64,000 bases of DNA from Desulfarculus sp. (GTDB taxonomy: Bacteria > Desulfobacterota > Desulfarculia > Desulfarculales > Desulfarculaceae). The stretch's first letter is position 1. Each line of letters starts with the position of its first letter. Under the pieces are notes generated by a model. The model was given only the letters and a program-made list of their open reading frames with translations, ran no database searches and had not been told where the DNA came from. Both the position numbers and the translations under genes were made by a program. This document shows positions 52,231-61,602 of the stretch, piece after piece. Location of the stretch: assembly GCA_003605055.1 (NCBI GenBank), contig QZKP01000011.1, positions 1 through 64,000 on the forward strand, in the 5' to 3' direction.

Positions 52231-53310
52231 CTACTGCCGCAGGTTGGTGAACAGGGCCAGGCCCGTCAGGCCGAAAAAGACGTTGGGCAGCCAGGCGGCG
52301 ATGATCGGCGGCAGGGCGCCGGAGTAGCCGAAGACGGAGCGGCTGTAGCTGAAGCCCACCCAGTACAGCAGGGACAGACCCAGCCCTAGGACCACCGCCA
52401 AAGGCAGACCCTGGCCCCGCTCTTTATACAGGGCCAGGGGGATGCCCAGCATGGCCATGATCAGGCACACGAAGGGAAAGGCAAGCTTGGCTTGCAAATC
52501 CACCCGCTGGTGCAAGGGGTCCAGGCCCTTGGCCTGCACCTTGCTCACGTAACGGGCCAACTCGCCCAGATCCATCTCCTCGCTGGGCTTGGACATCCGG
52601 GTGAAGTCCTGCGGCCGCTCGAGCAGGTTCAGGGAGAGCTTCTTGAAAATCTTGGCGTTGTAGCCGCCTCCGGGCAGGCGCTGCTGATACAAGCCGTCAT
52701 AGAACACCCAGCGCCCGTTCTGGTAGCTGGCCCGCCGGGCGTCCAGGCGCTCGATCAGGGTAAAGTCCTTGTCGAAGCGGTAGCAGGTCACGTCGGCCAT
52801 GCTCTGGCTCTCAGGCTGGTAGAAGCCCACCTGATAGATGGCGTTCTGGCCCTTGTACCAGAACTTCTCCCGCTGGAACAGCCGGCCCGGCTGCTTCTCC
52901 ACCTGCACGTTCCAGATGTAGTTGGTGCGGGCCTTGGTTATGGGTAGCACGGTCTCGTTGATCAGGGCCACGGCCATGGCCAGGGCCACCGAGAACAGCA
53001 GGATGGGCAGGGTGAAGCGGAAGATGCTTATGCCCGAAGACTTGACCGCCACGATCTCATTCTTCTTGGCCATCAGCCCCAGGGAGATAATCGTGGCCAT
53101 GAGCACCGCCATGGGGATCATCAAGGCGGTGACCTCGGGCACCTGCAGCAGGAAAAAGGAAAGCAAGGTGGAGGTGGCCACCTTGGCCTCCATGAAGTTG
53201 TCCACCTTCTCGATGAAGTCGAACAGGTTGAAGATGCCCACGAAGCTCACCACCAAGAAGCCGAACAGCTTGAGAAACTCGCGGGCCACGTATAGGGAGA
53301 GAATGCGCAT
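52231..53310 (-). CDS. lptG: LPS export permease subunit LptG
   Basis: A 359-residue YjgP/YjgQ-family protein with three N-terminal membrane segments, a large periplasmic beta-jellyroll domain (about 130-265, WKYKGQN-type region FWYKGQNAIYQVGF) and three C-terminal helices. It starts MRILSLYVAREFLKLFGFLV, standard for LptG. With LptF it forms the membrane channel of the LptB2FGC lipopolysaccharide extractor. 3 bases after lptF. Confidence 0.92.
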   Translation of the reverse strand: MRILSLYVAREFLKLFGFLVVSFVGIFNLFDFIEKVDNFMEAKVATSTLLSFFLLQVPEVTALMIPMAVLMATIISLGLMAKKNEIVAVKSSGISIFRFTLPILLFSVALAMAVALINETVLPITKARTNYIWNVQVEKQPGRLFQREKFWYKGQNAIYQVGFYQPESQSMADVTCYRFDKDFTLIERLDARRASYQNGRWVFYDGLYQQRLPGGGYNAKIFKKLSLNLLERPQDFTRMSKPSEEMDLGELARYVSKVQAKGLDPLHQRVDLQAKLAFPFVCLIMAMLGIPLALYKERGQGLPLAVVLGLGLSLLYWVGFSYSRSVFGYSGALPPIIAAWLPNVFFGLTGLALFTNLRQ

Positions 53311-53313
53311 CGG

Positions 53314-54501
53314 CTATATCCCGCTGGCCGCCCCGCCCCGCCAGGAGCGCAGCCGGGCGATCAAGCGCGGCAAGGCCTCCAGGGTGTCCAGCAGCGGCGT
53401 GGGCGCCTCCTTGAGCTCGCGCCGGAACATGGTCATCCCCAGACCGGCGAAGACGACGTTGGGCACCCACATGCCCAACATGGGCGGGTAGTAGCCACTG
53501 GTGCCGAAAGACCAGGCGGCCGACAAGAGCAGATAGTAGGACATGAACACCCCCAGGGCCACGGCCACGCCCCAGGAGCGTCCGCTCTTGGAGTGTATGC
53601 CCAGGGGCAGGCCGATCAGGGCCATCACCAGGGAGGCGAAGGGCAGGCTGAACTTTTTGAGTAGCTCCATGTCCACCAGATAGCGTTTCTTGCTGTCCGG
53701 CGGCAGCTTGGCCCGCAGCGCCAGCAGCTCGCTCAGGTACATCTCCTTTTCGTGCTTGTCCGAACGCTTTTGGGCCACAAAGGCCCCGGCGTCCATGGTC
53801 ACGTCGTAGGTGTCAAATCCGGCGGTCTGGGCCGACTTGAGGTCTTCGCCCACCGCGTGGATGGAGCCCTCGTACAAGCGCAGGGTGAGCTTGCCGGTCT
53901 TGCCGGGAAAGAACTTGCCCTGCCTGGCCACGATAGTGTGCTGCTTTTTGGGATCGCGCTGGTCCACGATGAACACGTCCTTGAGCACGCCCCCGCCGGG
54001 CAGCTTTTGAATATAGATCACCAGGCCGGGGAAGGTGTCCAGGAAGGTCTGCTCCTTCAGGGCCAGGTCGGCCTGGCTTTGGGCCACCTTGTAGACCATG
54101 TCTTCGAATTTGCTGTTGCCCCAGGGCAGGGCCCAGAAGGCGAGGGCGCTGGAGGCAAACCAGGAGAACAGGGCCAGGGCCGCCACCGACGGCAGCAGCC
54201 GAACCAGGCTCACCCCGGCTGCCTTGAGGGCCGTTATCTCGTTGTCCGTGGATAGGCGCAGAAAGGCGATGAGCACCGCCAGCAGAGTGCCCATGGGGAT
54301 GGTGAAGACCAGGAAATAGGGCATGGTGTACAACAGCAGCCGGCCCACCACCGACAGGCCCACACCGCGGGTGACCACCAGGTCGGTCAGCTCCATGATC
54401 TTGGCCATCAGGAGCACGAAGGTGAACACGCCCAGGCTTACGAAAAAGGGCGTGAGCATCTCCAATAATAGATAACGGTGGATTATCCTTGCCTTGAACA
54501 T
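53314..54501 (-). CDS. lptF: LPS export permease subunit LptF
   Basis: A 395-residue YjgP-family protein with six membrane segments and a central periplasmic domain (ALKEQTFLDTFPGLVIYIQK; QHTIVARQGKFFPGKTGKLT). N-terminal IIHRYLLLEMLTPFFVSLGV is characteristic. It is the first gene of lptFG. No ribosome site is visible before the ATG, and a candidate promoter places the transcription start next to it (see promoter entry). It diverges from dgt within 47 bases. Confidence 0.92.
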   Translation of the reverse strand: MFKARIIHRYLLLEMLTPFFVSLGVFTFVLLMAKIMELTDLVVTRGVGLSVVGRLLLYTMPYFLVFTIPMGTLLAVLIAFLRLSTDNEITALKAAGVSLVRLLPSVAALALFSWFASSALAFWALPWGNSKFEDMVYKVAQSQADLALKEQTFLDTFPGLVIYIQKLPGGGVLKDVFIVDQRDPKKQHTIVARQGKFFPGKTGKLTLRLYEGSIHAVGEDLKSAQTAGFDTYDVTMDAGAFVAQKRSDKHEKEMYLSELLALRAKLPPDSKKRYLVDMELLKKFSLPFASLVMALIGLPLGIHSKSGRSWGVAVALGVFMSYYLLLSAAWSFGTSGYYPPMLGMWVPNVVFAGLGMTMFRRELKEAPTPLLDTLEALPRLIARLRSWRGGAASGI

Positions 54502-54508
54502 GCTTGGG

Positions 54509-54537
54509 AGTCTAATTGTTGGGTGAGGATTTGTAAA
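54509..54537 (-). promoter_or_regulatory. Candidate lptF promoter
   Basis: On the minus strand TTTACA (complement of 54532-54537) and TAGACT (complement of 54509-54514) are 17 bases apart. The expected start site is at about 54502, one base before the lptF ATG. Confidence 0.45.
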
Positions 54538-54548
54538 GGAGGAGCGGA

Positions 54549-55601
54549 ATGACCCTGCGCCAGGAGATGGAGCGGCGCGAGGAGCAGATGTTCAGCCCCT
54601 TTGCGGCGCGCTCGGCGGCCAGCCGGGGCCGGCAGAGGCCAGAACAGGAGTGCAGCCTGCGCCCGGCTTTTCAGCACGATCGAGACCGTATCCTCTACAG
54701 CAAGGCCTTCCGCCGGCTCAAGCACAAGACCCAGGTGTTCCTGGCCCCCACCGGGGACCACTACCGCACCCGCCTGACCCACACCTTGGAGGTGGCCCAG
54801 ATCGCCCGCACCGTGGCCCGTGCGCTCAGGCTCAACGAGGACCTCACCGAGGCCATCGCCCTGGGCCACGACCTGGGGCACACTCCCTTCGGCCACGCCG
54901 GCGAAAGCATGCTCAACGAGCTCCTGCCCGGCGGCTTCCGCCACCACGAGCAGAGCCTGCGCGTGGTAGAAACCTTGGAAAAGGAGGGCCGGGGCCTGAA
55001 CCTCACCTTCGAGGTGCGCCAGGGCATCGCCGCCCACGCCAAGGGCCGCGGTCCCTTCCTGCCCCGTCGGGGCCAGGAGGCCAACTTGACCCTGGAGGCC
55101 CAACTGGTGCGGGTGGCGGACGTGATCGCCTACATCGCCCACGACACCGAGGACGCCATCCGCGGCGGGGTGATCAAGCGCCGGGAGCTGCCCGAGCAGG
55201 TGGTCAAGGTGCTGGGCGCCCGCCTGAGCCGCCAGATAGACACCATGGTCAAGGACCTGATCAACCAGACCCTGCAGGCCGGCGGCGGGGTGCTGGCCAT
55301 GCGCCCGGAGGTGGCCGAGGCCATGACTCGGCTGCGGGATTTCCTCTACACCCAGGTCTACGAGAACATGGAGGTGCACCAGGACTTCATCAAGGCCTCC
55401 AAGATGGTGCGCGAGCTGTTCGCGGTGCTCACCGACCCCCGCCAGGACGCGTTGTTCAGCCAATACGTGGGCGCTGACCCGCCCGCGGGCAAGAGCCAGC
55501 GCCAGCGGGCCGCGGCCGATTACATCGCGGGCATGACCGACCGCTACGCCCTGAAGATGTACGAAGACGTGTTCCTGCCCCGGCCCTGGGGACGGATTTA
55601 A
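54549..55601 (+). CDS. dgt: dGTPase-like HD-domain triphosphohydrolase
   Basis: A 350-residue HD-superfamily dNTPase. Metal ligands are visible in RTRLTHTLEVAQIARTVARAL (His), LGHDLGHTPFGHAGE (His-Asp) and RVADVIAYIAHDTEDAI (Asp). C-terminal FLYTQVYENMEVHQDF is typical of the dNTPase family. It releases triphosphate from dGTP or other dNTPs. ATG with AAAGGAGGAG upstream. Divergent from lptF. Confidence 0.93.
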   Translation: MTLRQEMERREEQMFSPFAARSAASRGRQRPEQECSLRPAFQHDRDRILYSKAFRRLKHKTQVFLAPTGDHYRTRLTHTLEVAQIARTVARALRLNEDLTEAIALGHDLGHTPFGHAGESMLNELLPGGFRHHEQSLRVVETLEKEGRGLNLTFEVRQGIAAHAKGRGPFLPRRGQEANLTLEAQLVRVADVIAYIAHDTEDAIRGGVIKRRELPEQVVKVLGARLSRQIDTMVKDLINQTLQAGGGVLAMRPEVAEAMTRLRDFLYTQVYENMEVHQDFIKASKMVRELFAVLTDPRQDALFSQYVGADPPAGKSQRQRAAADYIAGMTDRYALKMYEDVFLPRPWGRI

Positions 55602-55659
55602 GGATCATAAATAAACGGATTGAGCTGGCCCCAGCGCCAGCCCAAGAAAGGTGCAGCGC

Positions 55660-56814
55660 ATGGACCCCTGGAGCGTTTTCCAGCACTTCAACCCCGGCAA
55701 GATCGTCTGCGGGCCCGACTCCATCAAAATGCTGCCCGAGCTGCTGCCCATAAAGGACAAGGCCCTGCTGGTCACCGACGCCGGCGTGAAGGCCGCGGGC
55801 ATCGTGGCCAAGGTGGAGGAGGCGCTGCAAAAGGCGTCCATCGCCTACGCCATCTACGACCGGGTGCAGCCCGATGCGCCCATACCCCTGATCCAAGAGG
55901 CGGCCGCCCTGTACCAGCAAGAGGGCTGCCGGCCCCTCATCGCCGTGGGCGGCGGCAGCCCCATGGACGCGGCCAAGGCCGTGGGCGTGGCGGTCAGCCA
56001 GCCCGGCGCGCTGCTGGAGTACGCCAGCGGCCGCGCCCTGGATGGTCCCATACCATTCCTGGCCGCCATCCCCACTACCGCGGGCACCGGCTCGGAGGTG
56101 ACTTTTGCGGCGGTGATCGCCGACACGGCGGGCACCAGAAAACGCATCATCCGCAACCCGGCGCTGGCGCCCAAGCTGGCGCTGCTGGACCCCCTGCTGC
56201 TGGCCGGCCTGCCCCCGGACATCGCCGCCGAGACCGGGGCCGACGCCCTGTCCCACGCCCTGGAGGGGTTGGCCACCCGCGGGGCCCAGCCGATCTCCGA
56301 CGCCCTGGTCCTGCACGCCATCCAACTCATCTTCAAATACCTGCGGCCCATGGTGGGCGACCCCAGCAACCTGGAGGCGGCCAGCAACATGCTCGTTGCC
56401 TCCGCCCTGGCCTCCCTGGGCTGGACCAACGCGGGGCTGGGCCTGGTGCACTCCCTGGCCCACCCCCTGGGCGCCCACTTCCATGTGAGCCACGGCAAGG
56501 CCTGCGCCCTGTACCTGCCCTACGTCATGCAGTTCAACGTCCTGGCCGCCGCGCCCAAGTATCGCCTGGCCGCCATGGCCATGGGCGAGGACGTGAGCGG
56601 ACTGAATGATTTCGAGGCGGCCGAAACCGCGGCAGGGGCCGTCGGACAGCTCTTGGACGACGTGGGCCTGGCCCAGACCTATGAAGAACTGGGCATCGAG
56701 TTCAGCATCCGGCCGGGGGTGGTGGAGGAGATTCTCTCGGTGCCCACGCGGCTGGCCAACCCCCGGGTCTCCACCCAGGAGCAGATTGAAGAGTTGCTCA
56801 ACGCTCCCTGCTAG
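55660..56814 (+). CDS. Iron-containing alcohol dehydrogenase
   Basis: A 384-residue group III Fe-ADH. The cofactor loop is AVGGGSPMDAAKAVG, then IPTTAGTGSEVTFAAVIAD; metal ligands come from GADALSHALEGLATRG and the later HSLAHPLGAHFHVSHGKACAL. ATG 55660 is chosen because AAAGG is 8 bases upstream (GTG 55651 is an alternative). Likely reduces or oxidises a short alcohol or lactaldehyde; substrate not deducible. Followed by a bidirectional terminator. Confidence 0.9.
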   Translation: MDPWSVFQHFNPGKIVCGPDSIKMLPELLPIKDKALLVTDAGVKAAGIVAKVEEALQKASIAYAIYDRVQPDAPIPLIQEAAALYQQEGCRPLIAVGGGSPMDAAKAVGVAVSQPGALLEYASGRALDGPIPFLAAIPTTAGTGSEVTFAAVIADTAGTRKRIIRNPALAPKLALLDPLLLAGLPPDIAAETGADALSHALEGLATRGAQPISDALVLHAIQLIFKYLRPMVGDPSNLEAASNMLVASALASLGWTNAGLGLVHSLAHPLGAHFHVSHGKACALYLPYVMQFNVLAAAPKYRLAAMAMGEDVSGLNDFEAAETAAGAVGQLLDDVGLAQTYEELGIEFSIRPGVVEEILSVPTRLANPRVSTQEQIEELLNAPC

Positions 56815-56848
56815 GGGCCGTTAGCCGAAGCGATCAGCCTAAAGCGCA

Positions 56849-56882
56849 AGTTGGGGTGAGGACCGCAGTCCTCACCCCAACT
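56849..56882. terminator. Bidirectional terminator
   Basis: A 15-base perfect stem, 56849-56863 with 56868-56882 (arm AGTTGGGGTGAGGAC), 4-base loop CGCA, then GTTTC on the plus strand. It lies between convergent genes. Confidence 0.75.
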
Positions 56883-56902
56883 GTTTCACGCGGATTGCGA
56901 AG

Positions 56903-57277
56903 CTACTTTTTGGCGTTCTTGAGACAGGTCTGGTAGGCCGCTCTGGCCTGGGCCCGCTTGCTGGCCCGCTCCTTGCTCATGGTGTTGTACTTGGCCTGGT
57001 AGGTATTGATCTTGGCCTGCAGGTTCTGGCGTTTTTTGACCTGGATGGTCGGGACCTTTTTGCGTTCCGCGGTGTATTTTTGGACAAGGCCCAGGGCGTA
57101 CTTCATGCGCGGGCCCAGCTCCTTGTCAATGGAGGCCAGGTTGGAGTTATAGACCTTCTTGCAGCCGGCCTTGGTCTGCGCAGCCACCGCCGGGAACGCT
57201 GCCAGCACCCAGGTCAAAAGCGCGACGATCAAAACCGCTTGGCTCACGAACCTGAGCCCCTTCACCTTGGTTCCCAT
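56903..57277 (-). CDS. Small secreted basic coiled-coil protein
   Basis: ATG 57277 with AGGAGG 4 bases upstream. The 124-residue product has a signal peptide (VSQAVLIVALLTWVLAAFPA, cleavage near VAAQT), then a Lys/Arg/Gln-rich helical domain with two cysteines (AGCKKV and AYQTCLKN) positioned near its ends, able to form one disulfide. No known family is recognised. Upstream in-frame residues (MLYGWK...) are outside the ribosome site and rejected. The 201-base gap to the next gene holds nothing I can identify. Confidence 0.68.
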   Translation of the reverse strand: MGTKVKGLRFVSQAVLIVALLTWVLAAFPAVAAQTKAGCKKVYNSNLASIDKELGPRMKYALGLVQKYTAERKKVPTIQVKKRQNLQAKINTYQAKYNTMSKERASKRAQARAAYQTCLKNAKK

Positions 57278-57478
57278 ACATCCTCCTGTGCGAACCGATT
57301 TCCGTGCCAAGGGCGTTGTCTCTGACCCGGCATTGACGCCCCATATCATTCCAAGAATTCCATTTTTCCAACCATAAAGCAATGAGAACTATTGCCGCAT
57401 TCCACATAGCGTAAAATTTTGAAAAACCAGTTGGTTAACCTGGGCGCCTGCCGCTGGGACAAGGCGCCGGGCTGACGG

Positions 57479-58339
57479 TCACGCCTCCCCCAACAACTCC
57501 AATAGAGTCCCCGCGCTGATCATCTCCCGCTCGCCGCTGGTGAGCGGCAGGTCCTCGAACCACTTCCGGAAGGCCACCGGCTCCCGCCAGGGCGCGTCGC
57601 TGCCGTAGATGATCCGCTCCGGCCCCTTGCGCCGGATGATGCCCATCAGCGCCTCCGTCGCGATCAGCCCGTTCAGGTAGGCTAGGTCAAAGTACACGTT
57701 GTCCAGGGCCATGAGCGGGTCCAGCTCCTGCCAGCCATAGAGGCTGCCCCCGTGGGCCGCGATGACCTTCAGCCCGGGGTGGGCCCGGGCCAGGGCAGCC
57801 ACCTGCTCGGGCAAGGTGCCGGAAAAGCCCAGGAACTCCAGCACCTGGGCCATGTGGGGCTTGGCCTGGGCCAGGCCGCGGGGGTGGATGGTGTCCAGCA
57901 GCACGGGCAGGCCGGCCGCCTCCACCTGGCTGAGCAGCTCCTCCACCTCCGGGTCGGCCAGGGAGAAGCGCTGTATGAATGGATGCAGCTTCACGCCCCT
58001 GAGGCTTAAATCAAGGAGCAGGGCCAGGTCCGCAGTCACCTGGCCCTTGGGGTGCAGGGTGCCGAAGGGGATCAGCCCCGGATGCTCGGCCGCGGCCTGG
58101 GCCGCCCAGCGGTTGAGCTGGCCCACCCGCTCCCGGCTGCTGGCCACGGGCAGCAGCACGAAGCGCTGGGCCCCGGCCCGGGCCATGGACTCGGCCACCG
58201 CCTCCAGGCTGCCCTGGCCGAACAACCGCCACTTGTGCGGGTCGTCGTCGTGCAGGTGGGCGTCCAGCAGGGCCATGCGCTGGGCCAGGGTCTCCAGGTC
58301 CGCAGGCAGAAAGGCGTGGGTGTGGGCGTCTATGAGCAA
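57479..58339 (-). CDS. Amidohydrolase-2 family metal-dependent hydrolase
   Basis: A 286-residue TIM-barrel hydrolase. TTG at 58339 is the best start: GGGAGGAG lies 6 bases upstream and the first strand then reads LLIDAHTHAFLP, giving the HxH metal motif. Other ligands are in LRGVKLHPFIQRF, KVIAAHGGSLYG and the final Asp in RIIYGSDAPWREP. The family includes decarboxylases and lactonases such as ACMSD and PDC-hydrolases. Substrate unknown. Divergent from leuS. Confidence 0.87.
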   Translation of the reverse strand: MLIDAHTHAFLPADLETLAQRMALLDAHLHDDDPHKWRLFGQGSLEAVAESMARAGAQRFVLLPVASSRERVGQLNRWAAQAAAEHPGLIPFGTLHPKGQVTADLALLLDLSLRGVKLHPFIQRFSLADPEVEELLSQVEAAGLPVLLDTIHPRGLAQAKPHMAQVLEFLGFSGTLPEQVAALARAHPGLKVIAAHGGSLYGWQELDPLMALDNVYFDLAYLNGLIATEALMGIIRRKGPERIIYGSDAPWREPVAFRKWFEDLPLTSGEREMISAGTLLELLGEA

Positions 58340-58430
58340 CGAATCTCCTCCCGCGGGCGCGGCAACTCTCTGCTTAGGCCATGAAGCGGCCTCAGTCAAG
58401 CGCTATAGGCCTGGCGAGGGGCCGCAGCGG

Positions 58431-58459
58431 TTTACAGGTGCCTGTCACTGTGGTAAAAA
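58431..58459 (+). promoter_or_regulatory. leuS promoter
   Basis: TTTACA (58431-58436), 17 bases, TAAAAA (58454-58459); TGG immediately before the -10 gives an extended -10. It leaves a leader of about 85 bases before leuS. Confidence 0.6.
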
Positions 58460-58471
58460 CGCGAAAGCCCC

Positions 58472-58519
58472 GGCCGCGGCATTGCGCGGCCCCTTGATGA
58501 TCTCAGGCCCCGCGGGGCC
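58472..58519 (+). other. Two GC hairpins in the leuS leader
   Basis: GGCCGCG (58472-58478) pairs with CGCGGCC (58485-58491) across 6 bases, and GGCCCCGCGGGGCC (58506-58519) is self-complementary. No T-run follows, so these are not classical terminators. No T-box specifier or anti-terminator motif was recognised. Confidence 0.45.
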
Positions 58520-58551
58520 GCATTGGCAGTGGACAGGCGAGAGCCCCAGCC

Positions 58552-61047
58552 ATGAACGACAGCCCACAACGCTATGATCCGGCGACCGTGGAGGCCGCCT
58601 GGCAGAAACGCTGGGAGGCGGACCGGGTCTTTGAAGTCACGGAAGACCCGGCCAGGCAAAAGTACTATCTGCTGGAGATGTTCCCCTACCCCAGCGGCCG
58701 CATCCACATGGGCCACGTGCGCAACTACTCCATCGGCGACGTGGTGGCCCGGATCAAGCGCATGCAGGGCCTCAACGTCCTGCACCCCATGGGCTGGGAC
58801 GCCTTCGGCATGCCGGCGGAAAACGCGGCCATCGCCAACAAGACCCACCCCGCCCAGTGGACCTACGACAACATTGACTACATGCGCACCCAGCTCAAGC
58901 GCCTGGGCTTCTCCTACGACTGGACCCGGGAGCTGGCCACCTGCCACCCCAGCTATTACCGCTGGGAGCAACTCATCTTCCTGAAGATGTGGGAGCAAGG
59001 CCTGGTCTACCGCAAGCGCTCCCTGGTCAACTGGTGCGAGTCCTGCCAGACGGTGCTGGCTAACGAGCAGGTGGTGGCCGGCCTGTGCTGGCGCTGCAAC
59101 AACGAGCCCGTGCAGAAGCGCCTGTTCGGCTACTTCTTCAAGATCACCGATTACGCCGAGGAGCTGCTGGAGTGGATCGACAAGCTGCCGGGCTGGCCCG
59201 AGCGCGTGTTGACCATGCAGCGCAACTGGATCGGCAAGTCCTACGGCGCCCTGATCCGCTTCCCCCTCCTAGAGCGCGAGGGCGCCATCGAGGTCTTCAC
59301 CACCCGGGCCGACACTCTGTTCGGGGCCACCTTCATGAGCCTGGCCCCGGAGCATCCCCTGGCCCTGGAACTGTCGGCGGGCACCCCACAGGAGCGTGCG
59401 GTGCAGGATTTCATAGACCGGGTGCGGCGCCAGAGTCTGGCCGACCGGGCCGACGAGAAGCTCAAAGAGGGCGTGTTCACCGGGGCCTATTGCAGCAACC
59501 CCATGACCGGCAGCCAAATGCCGGTGTACGTGGCCAACTTCGTGTTGATGGACTACGGCACCGGCGCGGTCATGGCCGTGCCCACCCACGACCAGCGCGA
59601 CTTCGAGTTCGCCCGTGAGTACAACCTGCCCCTGATCGAGGTGATCGCCGGGCCGCAGGGGGCGCAGGGCGCCCAGAGCATGAACGCCGCCTTCACCGAC
59701 TATGGGACGCTAATCAACTCCGGGCCCTTTGACGGCCTGGGCAGCAAGGAGGCCATGCGGGCCATCGCCGAGGAGTTGGGCAAGCGCGGCCTGGGCCAGG
59801 AGACGGTGAACTACCGCCTGCGGGACTGGGGCATCTCCCGCCAGCGCTACTGGGGCGCGCCCATCCCCATGGTGCACTGCGAAAAGTGCGGATTGGTGCC
59901 GGTCAAGGAAGAGGACCTGCCCGTGGAGCTGCCCCTGGACGCCCAAATCAGCCCCACCGGCGGCTCGCCCCTGCCGGGCCTGGACTCCTGGCGCAACACC
60001 GCCTGCCCGGCCTGCGGCGGGCCGGCCCAGCGCGAGACCGACACCATGGACACCTTCGTGGAGTCCTCCTGGTATTACGACCGCTACGCCTGCCCGGACT
60101 ATGACCAGGGCCCCCTGGACCCCAAGCGCACCCTTTACTGGGCGCCGGTGGACCAGTACATCGGCGGCATCGAGCACGCGGTGCTGCACCTGCTGTACTC
60201 CCGCTTCTACACCAAGGTGCTGCGGGACCTGGGCTTTCTCAAAGTGGACGAGCCCTTCGTCAACCTGCTCACCCAGGGCATGGTGATCAAGGACGGGGCC
60301 AAGATGAGCAAGTCCAAGGGCAACGTGGTGGACCCCAACGACATGGTGCAGCGCTATGGGGCCGACACGGTGCGCCTGTTCGTGCTCTTCGCCTCCCCCC
60401 CGGAGAAGGACCTGGAGTGGTCCGACCAGGGCGTGGAGGGGGCCAACCGCTTCCTGCAGCGGCTCTGGCGCCTGGGCCTGGCCGTGGCCGAGGAGGCAGG
60501 CGGCGTGGCGCCTTACGCCGGCGGCGGCTCGCTCGGCGGGCCCCTGGCCGAGCTGCGCGTCAAGACCCACGACACCATCAAGCGGGTCACCCAGGACGCG
60601 GTGCAGGCCATGCAGTACAACACCGCCATCGCCCGGGTGATGGAGCTGGTCAACGCCATCAGCCTGGTGCAGCAGGACGAGGCGTTAAAGGGCCAGCCCC
60701 AGCGCGAAGCGGTGCTGCGGGAGGCCATCGAAGCGGCGGTGATTCTCATCAGCCCCATGGCCCCGCACATCGCCGACGAGCTTTGGCGCCGCCTGGGGCA
60801 TGAGGGCTATTTGATCAACCAGCCCTGGCCCGCCTTTGACCAGGCGGTGCTGGTGCAGGAAGAGAAGTTGGTGGTGGTGCAGGTCAGCGGCAAGGTGCGC
60901 GCCAAGCTCACCCTGCCGGCCGACGCCGACGATGCGGCCCTGCAGGCCGCGGCCCTGGCCGAGGAAAAAGTGCAGAAATTTATCGCCGGCCAGGCGGTAA
61001 AGAAGGTTATAGTAGTCCAGGGTAAGCTGGTGAACATTGTGGTGTAG
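58552..61047 (+). CDS. leuS: Leucyl-tRNA synthetase
   Basis: An 831-residue class Ia synthetase that charges tRNA-Leu. HIGH motif H52-M-G-H55 in [20 protein letters not shown] at 584-588 ([14 protein letters not shown]). The CP1 editing domain is present (ITRADTLFG-like [34 protein letters not shown]), and a zinc domain has CEKCG and CPACGG. ATG start. First gene of leuS-lptE-holA. The C-terminal segment [20 protein letters not shown] is normal for the bacterial enzyme. Confidence 0.97.
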   Translation: MNDSPQRYDPATVEAAWQKRWEADRVFEVTEDPARQKYYLLEMFPYPSGRIHMGHVRNYSIGDVVARIKRMQGLNVLHPMGWDAFGMPAENAAIANKTHPAQWTYDNIDYMRTQLKRLGFSYDWTRELATCHPSYYRWEQLIFLKMWEQGLVYRKRSLVNWCESCQTVLANEQVVAGLCWRCNNEPVQKRLFGYFFKITDYAEELLEWIDKLPGWPERVLTMQRNWIGKSYGALIRFPLLEREGAIEVFTTRADTLFGATFMSLAPEHPLALELSAGTPQERAVQDFIDRVRRQSLADRADEKLKEGVFTGAYCSNPMTGSQMPVYVANFVLMDYGTGAVMAVPTHDQRDFEFAREYNLPLIEVIAGPQGAQGAQSMNAAFTDYGTLINSGPFDGLGSKEAMRAIAEELGKRGLGQETVNYRLRDWGISRQRYWGAPIPMVHCEKCGLVPVKEEDLPVELPLDAQISPTGGSPLPGLDSWRNTACPACGGPAQRETDTMDTFVESSWYYDRYACPDYDQGPLDPKRTLYWAPVDQYIGGIEHAVLHLLYSRFYTKVLRDLGFLKVDEPFVNLLTQGMVIKDGAKMSKSKGNVVDPNDMVQRYGADTVRLFVLFASPPEKDLEWSDQGVEGANRFLQRLWRLGLAVAEEAGGVAPYAGGGSLGGPLAELRVKTHDTIKRVTQDAVQAMQYNTAIARVMELVNAISLVQQDEALKGQPQREAVLREAIEAAVILISPMAPHIADELWRRLGHEGYLINQPWPAFDQAVLVQEEKLVVVQVSGKVRAKLTLPADADDAALQAAALAEEKVQKFIAGQAVKKVIVVQGKLVNIVV

Positions 61048-61063
61048 CAAGGGAGGGGCGCTG

Positions 61064-61579
61064 GTGAGAAAAACCTACCTGCTAGGCATACTTATTCTGG
61101 CCCTGGCCGTGTCGGCCTGCGGCTATCAGTTCCGCGGAAAGCAGAACAACCTGCCCAGCGATGTGCGCAGCATCGCCGTGCCGGTGTTCAAAAACAACAC
61201 CAACGAGGTGCGCATCGAGAACATCTTCACTGACGCGGTGATCTTCCAGTTCACCCGCAGCCAGATGGTGCGCGTGGTTTCCGAGGGCCAGGCCGACGCC
61301 GTGCTCACCGGCACCGTGACCAAGGTGGACATCGTTGACGTGGCCCTGACCAGCGGCCAGACCAGTGCCCAGCGCCGGGTGACCATCACCGTGGCGGCCA
61401 AGCTCATCCGGGTGCGCGACGGCAACGCGCTGTGGATGGACAACAACCTCTGGCAGAACCGGACCTATGCCGTGGGTAGTTCGCCCTCGGTGACCGACGC
61501 CAACAAGCGCACGGCCATCACCGAGTTGGCCCAGCAGTTGGCCCAGACCCTGCACGACCGCGTCTTCGAAAACTTCTAA
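61064..61579 (+). CDS. lptE: LPS-assembly lipoprotein LptE
   Basis: GTG 61064 with GGGAGGGG upstream; the upstream in-frame 9 residues are rejected. A lipoprotein signal ends at C19 (LAVSAC), followed by GYQFRGKQNNLPSDVRSIAV and PVFKNNTNEVRIENIFTDAV, the LptE/RlpB core, then LTGTVTKVDIV. 171 residues. LptE plugs the LptD barrel for lipopolysaccharide insertion in the outer membrane. It follows leuS by 16 bases, before holA. Confidence 0.9.
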   Translation: MRKTYLLGILILALAVSACGYQFRGKQNNLPSDVRSIAVPVFKNNTNEVRIENIFTDAVIFQFTRSQMVRVVSEGQADAVLTGTVTKVDIVDVALTSGQTSAQRRVTITVAAKLIRVRDGNALWMDNNLWQNRTYAVGSSPSVTDANKRTAITELAQQLAQTLHDRVFENF

Positions 61580-61602
61580 GTCCCACGGGCGGTCAGTGGT
61601 CA

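Noticed and set aside
58340-58551. T-box riboswitch in front of leuS
   Set aside because: No specifier loop, T-box sequence or terminator/antiterminator pair could be seen.
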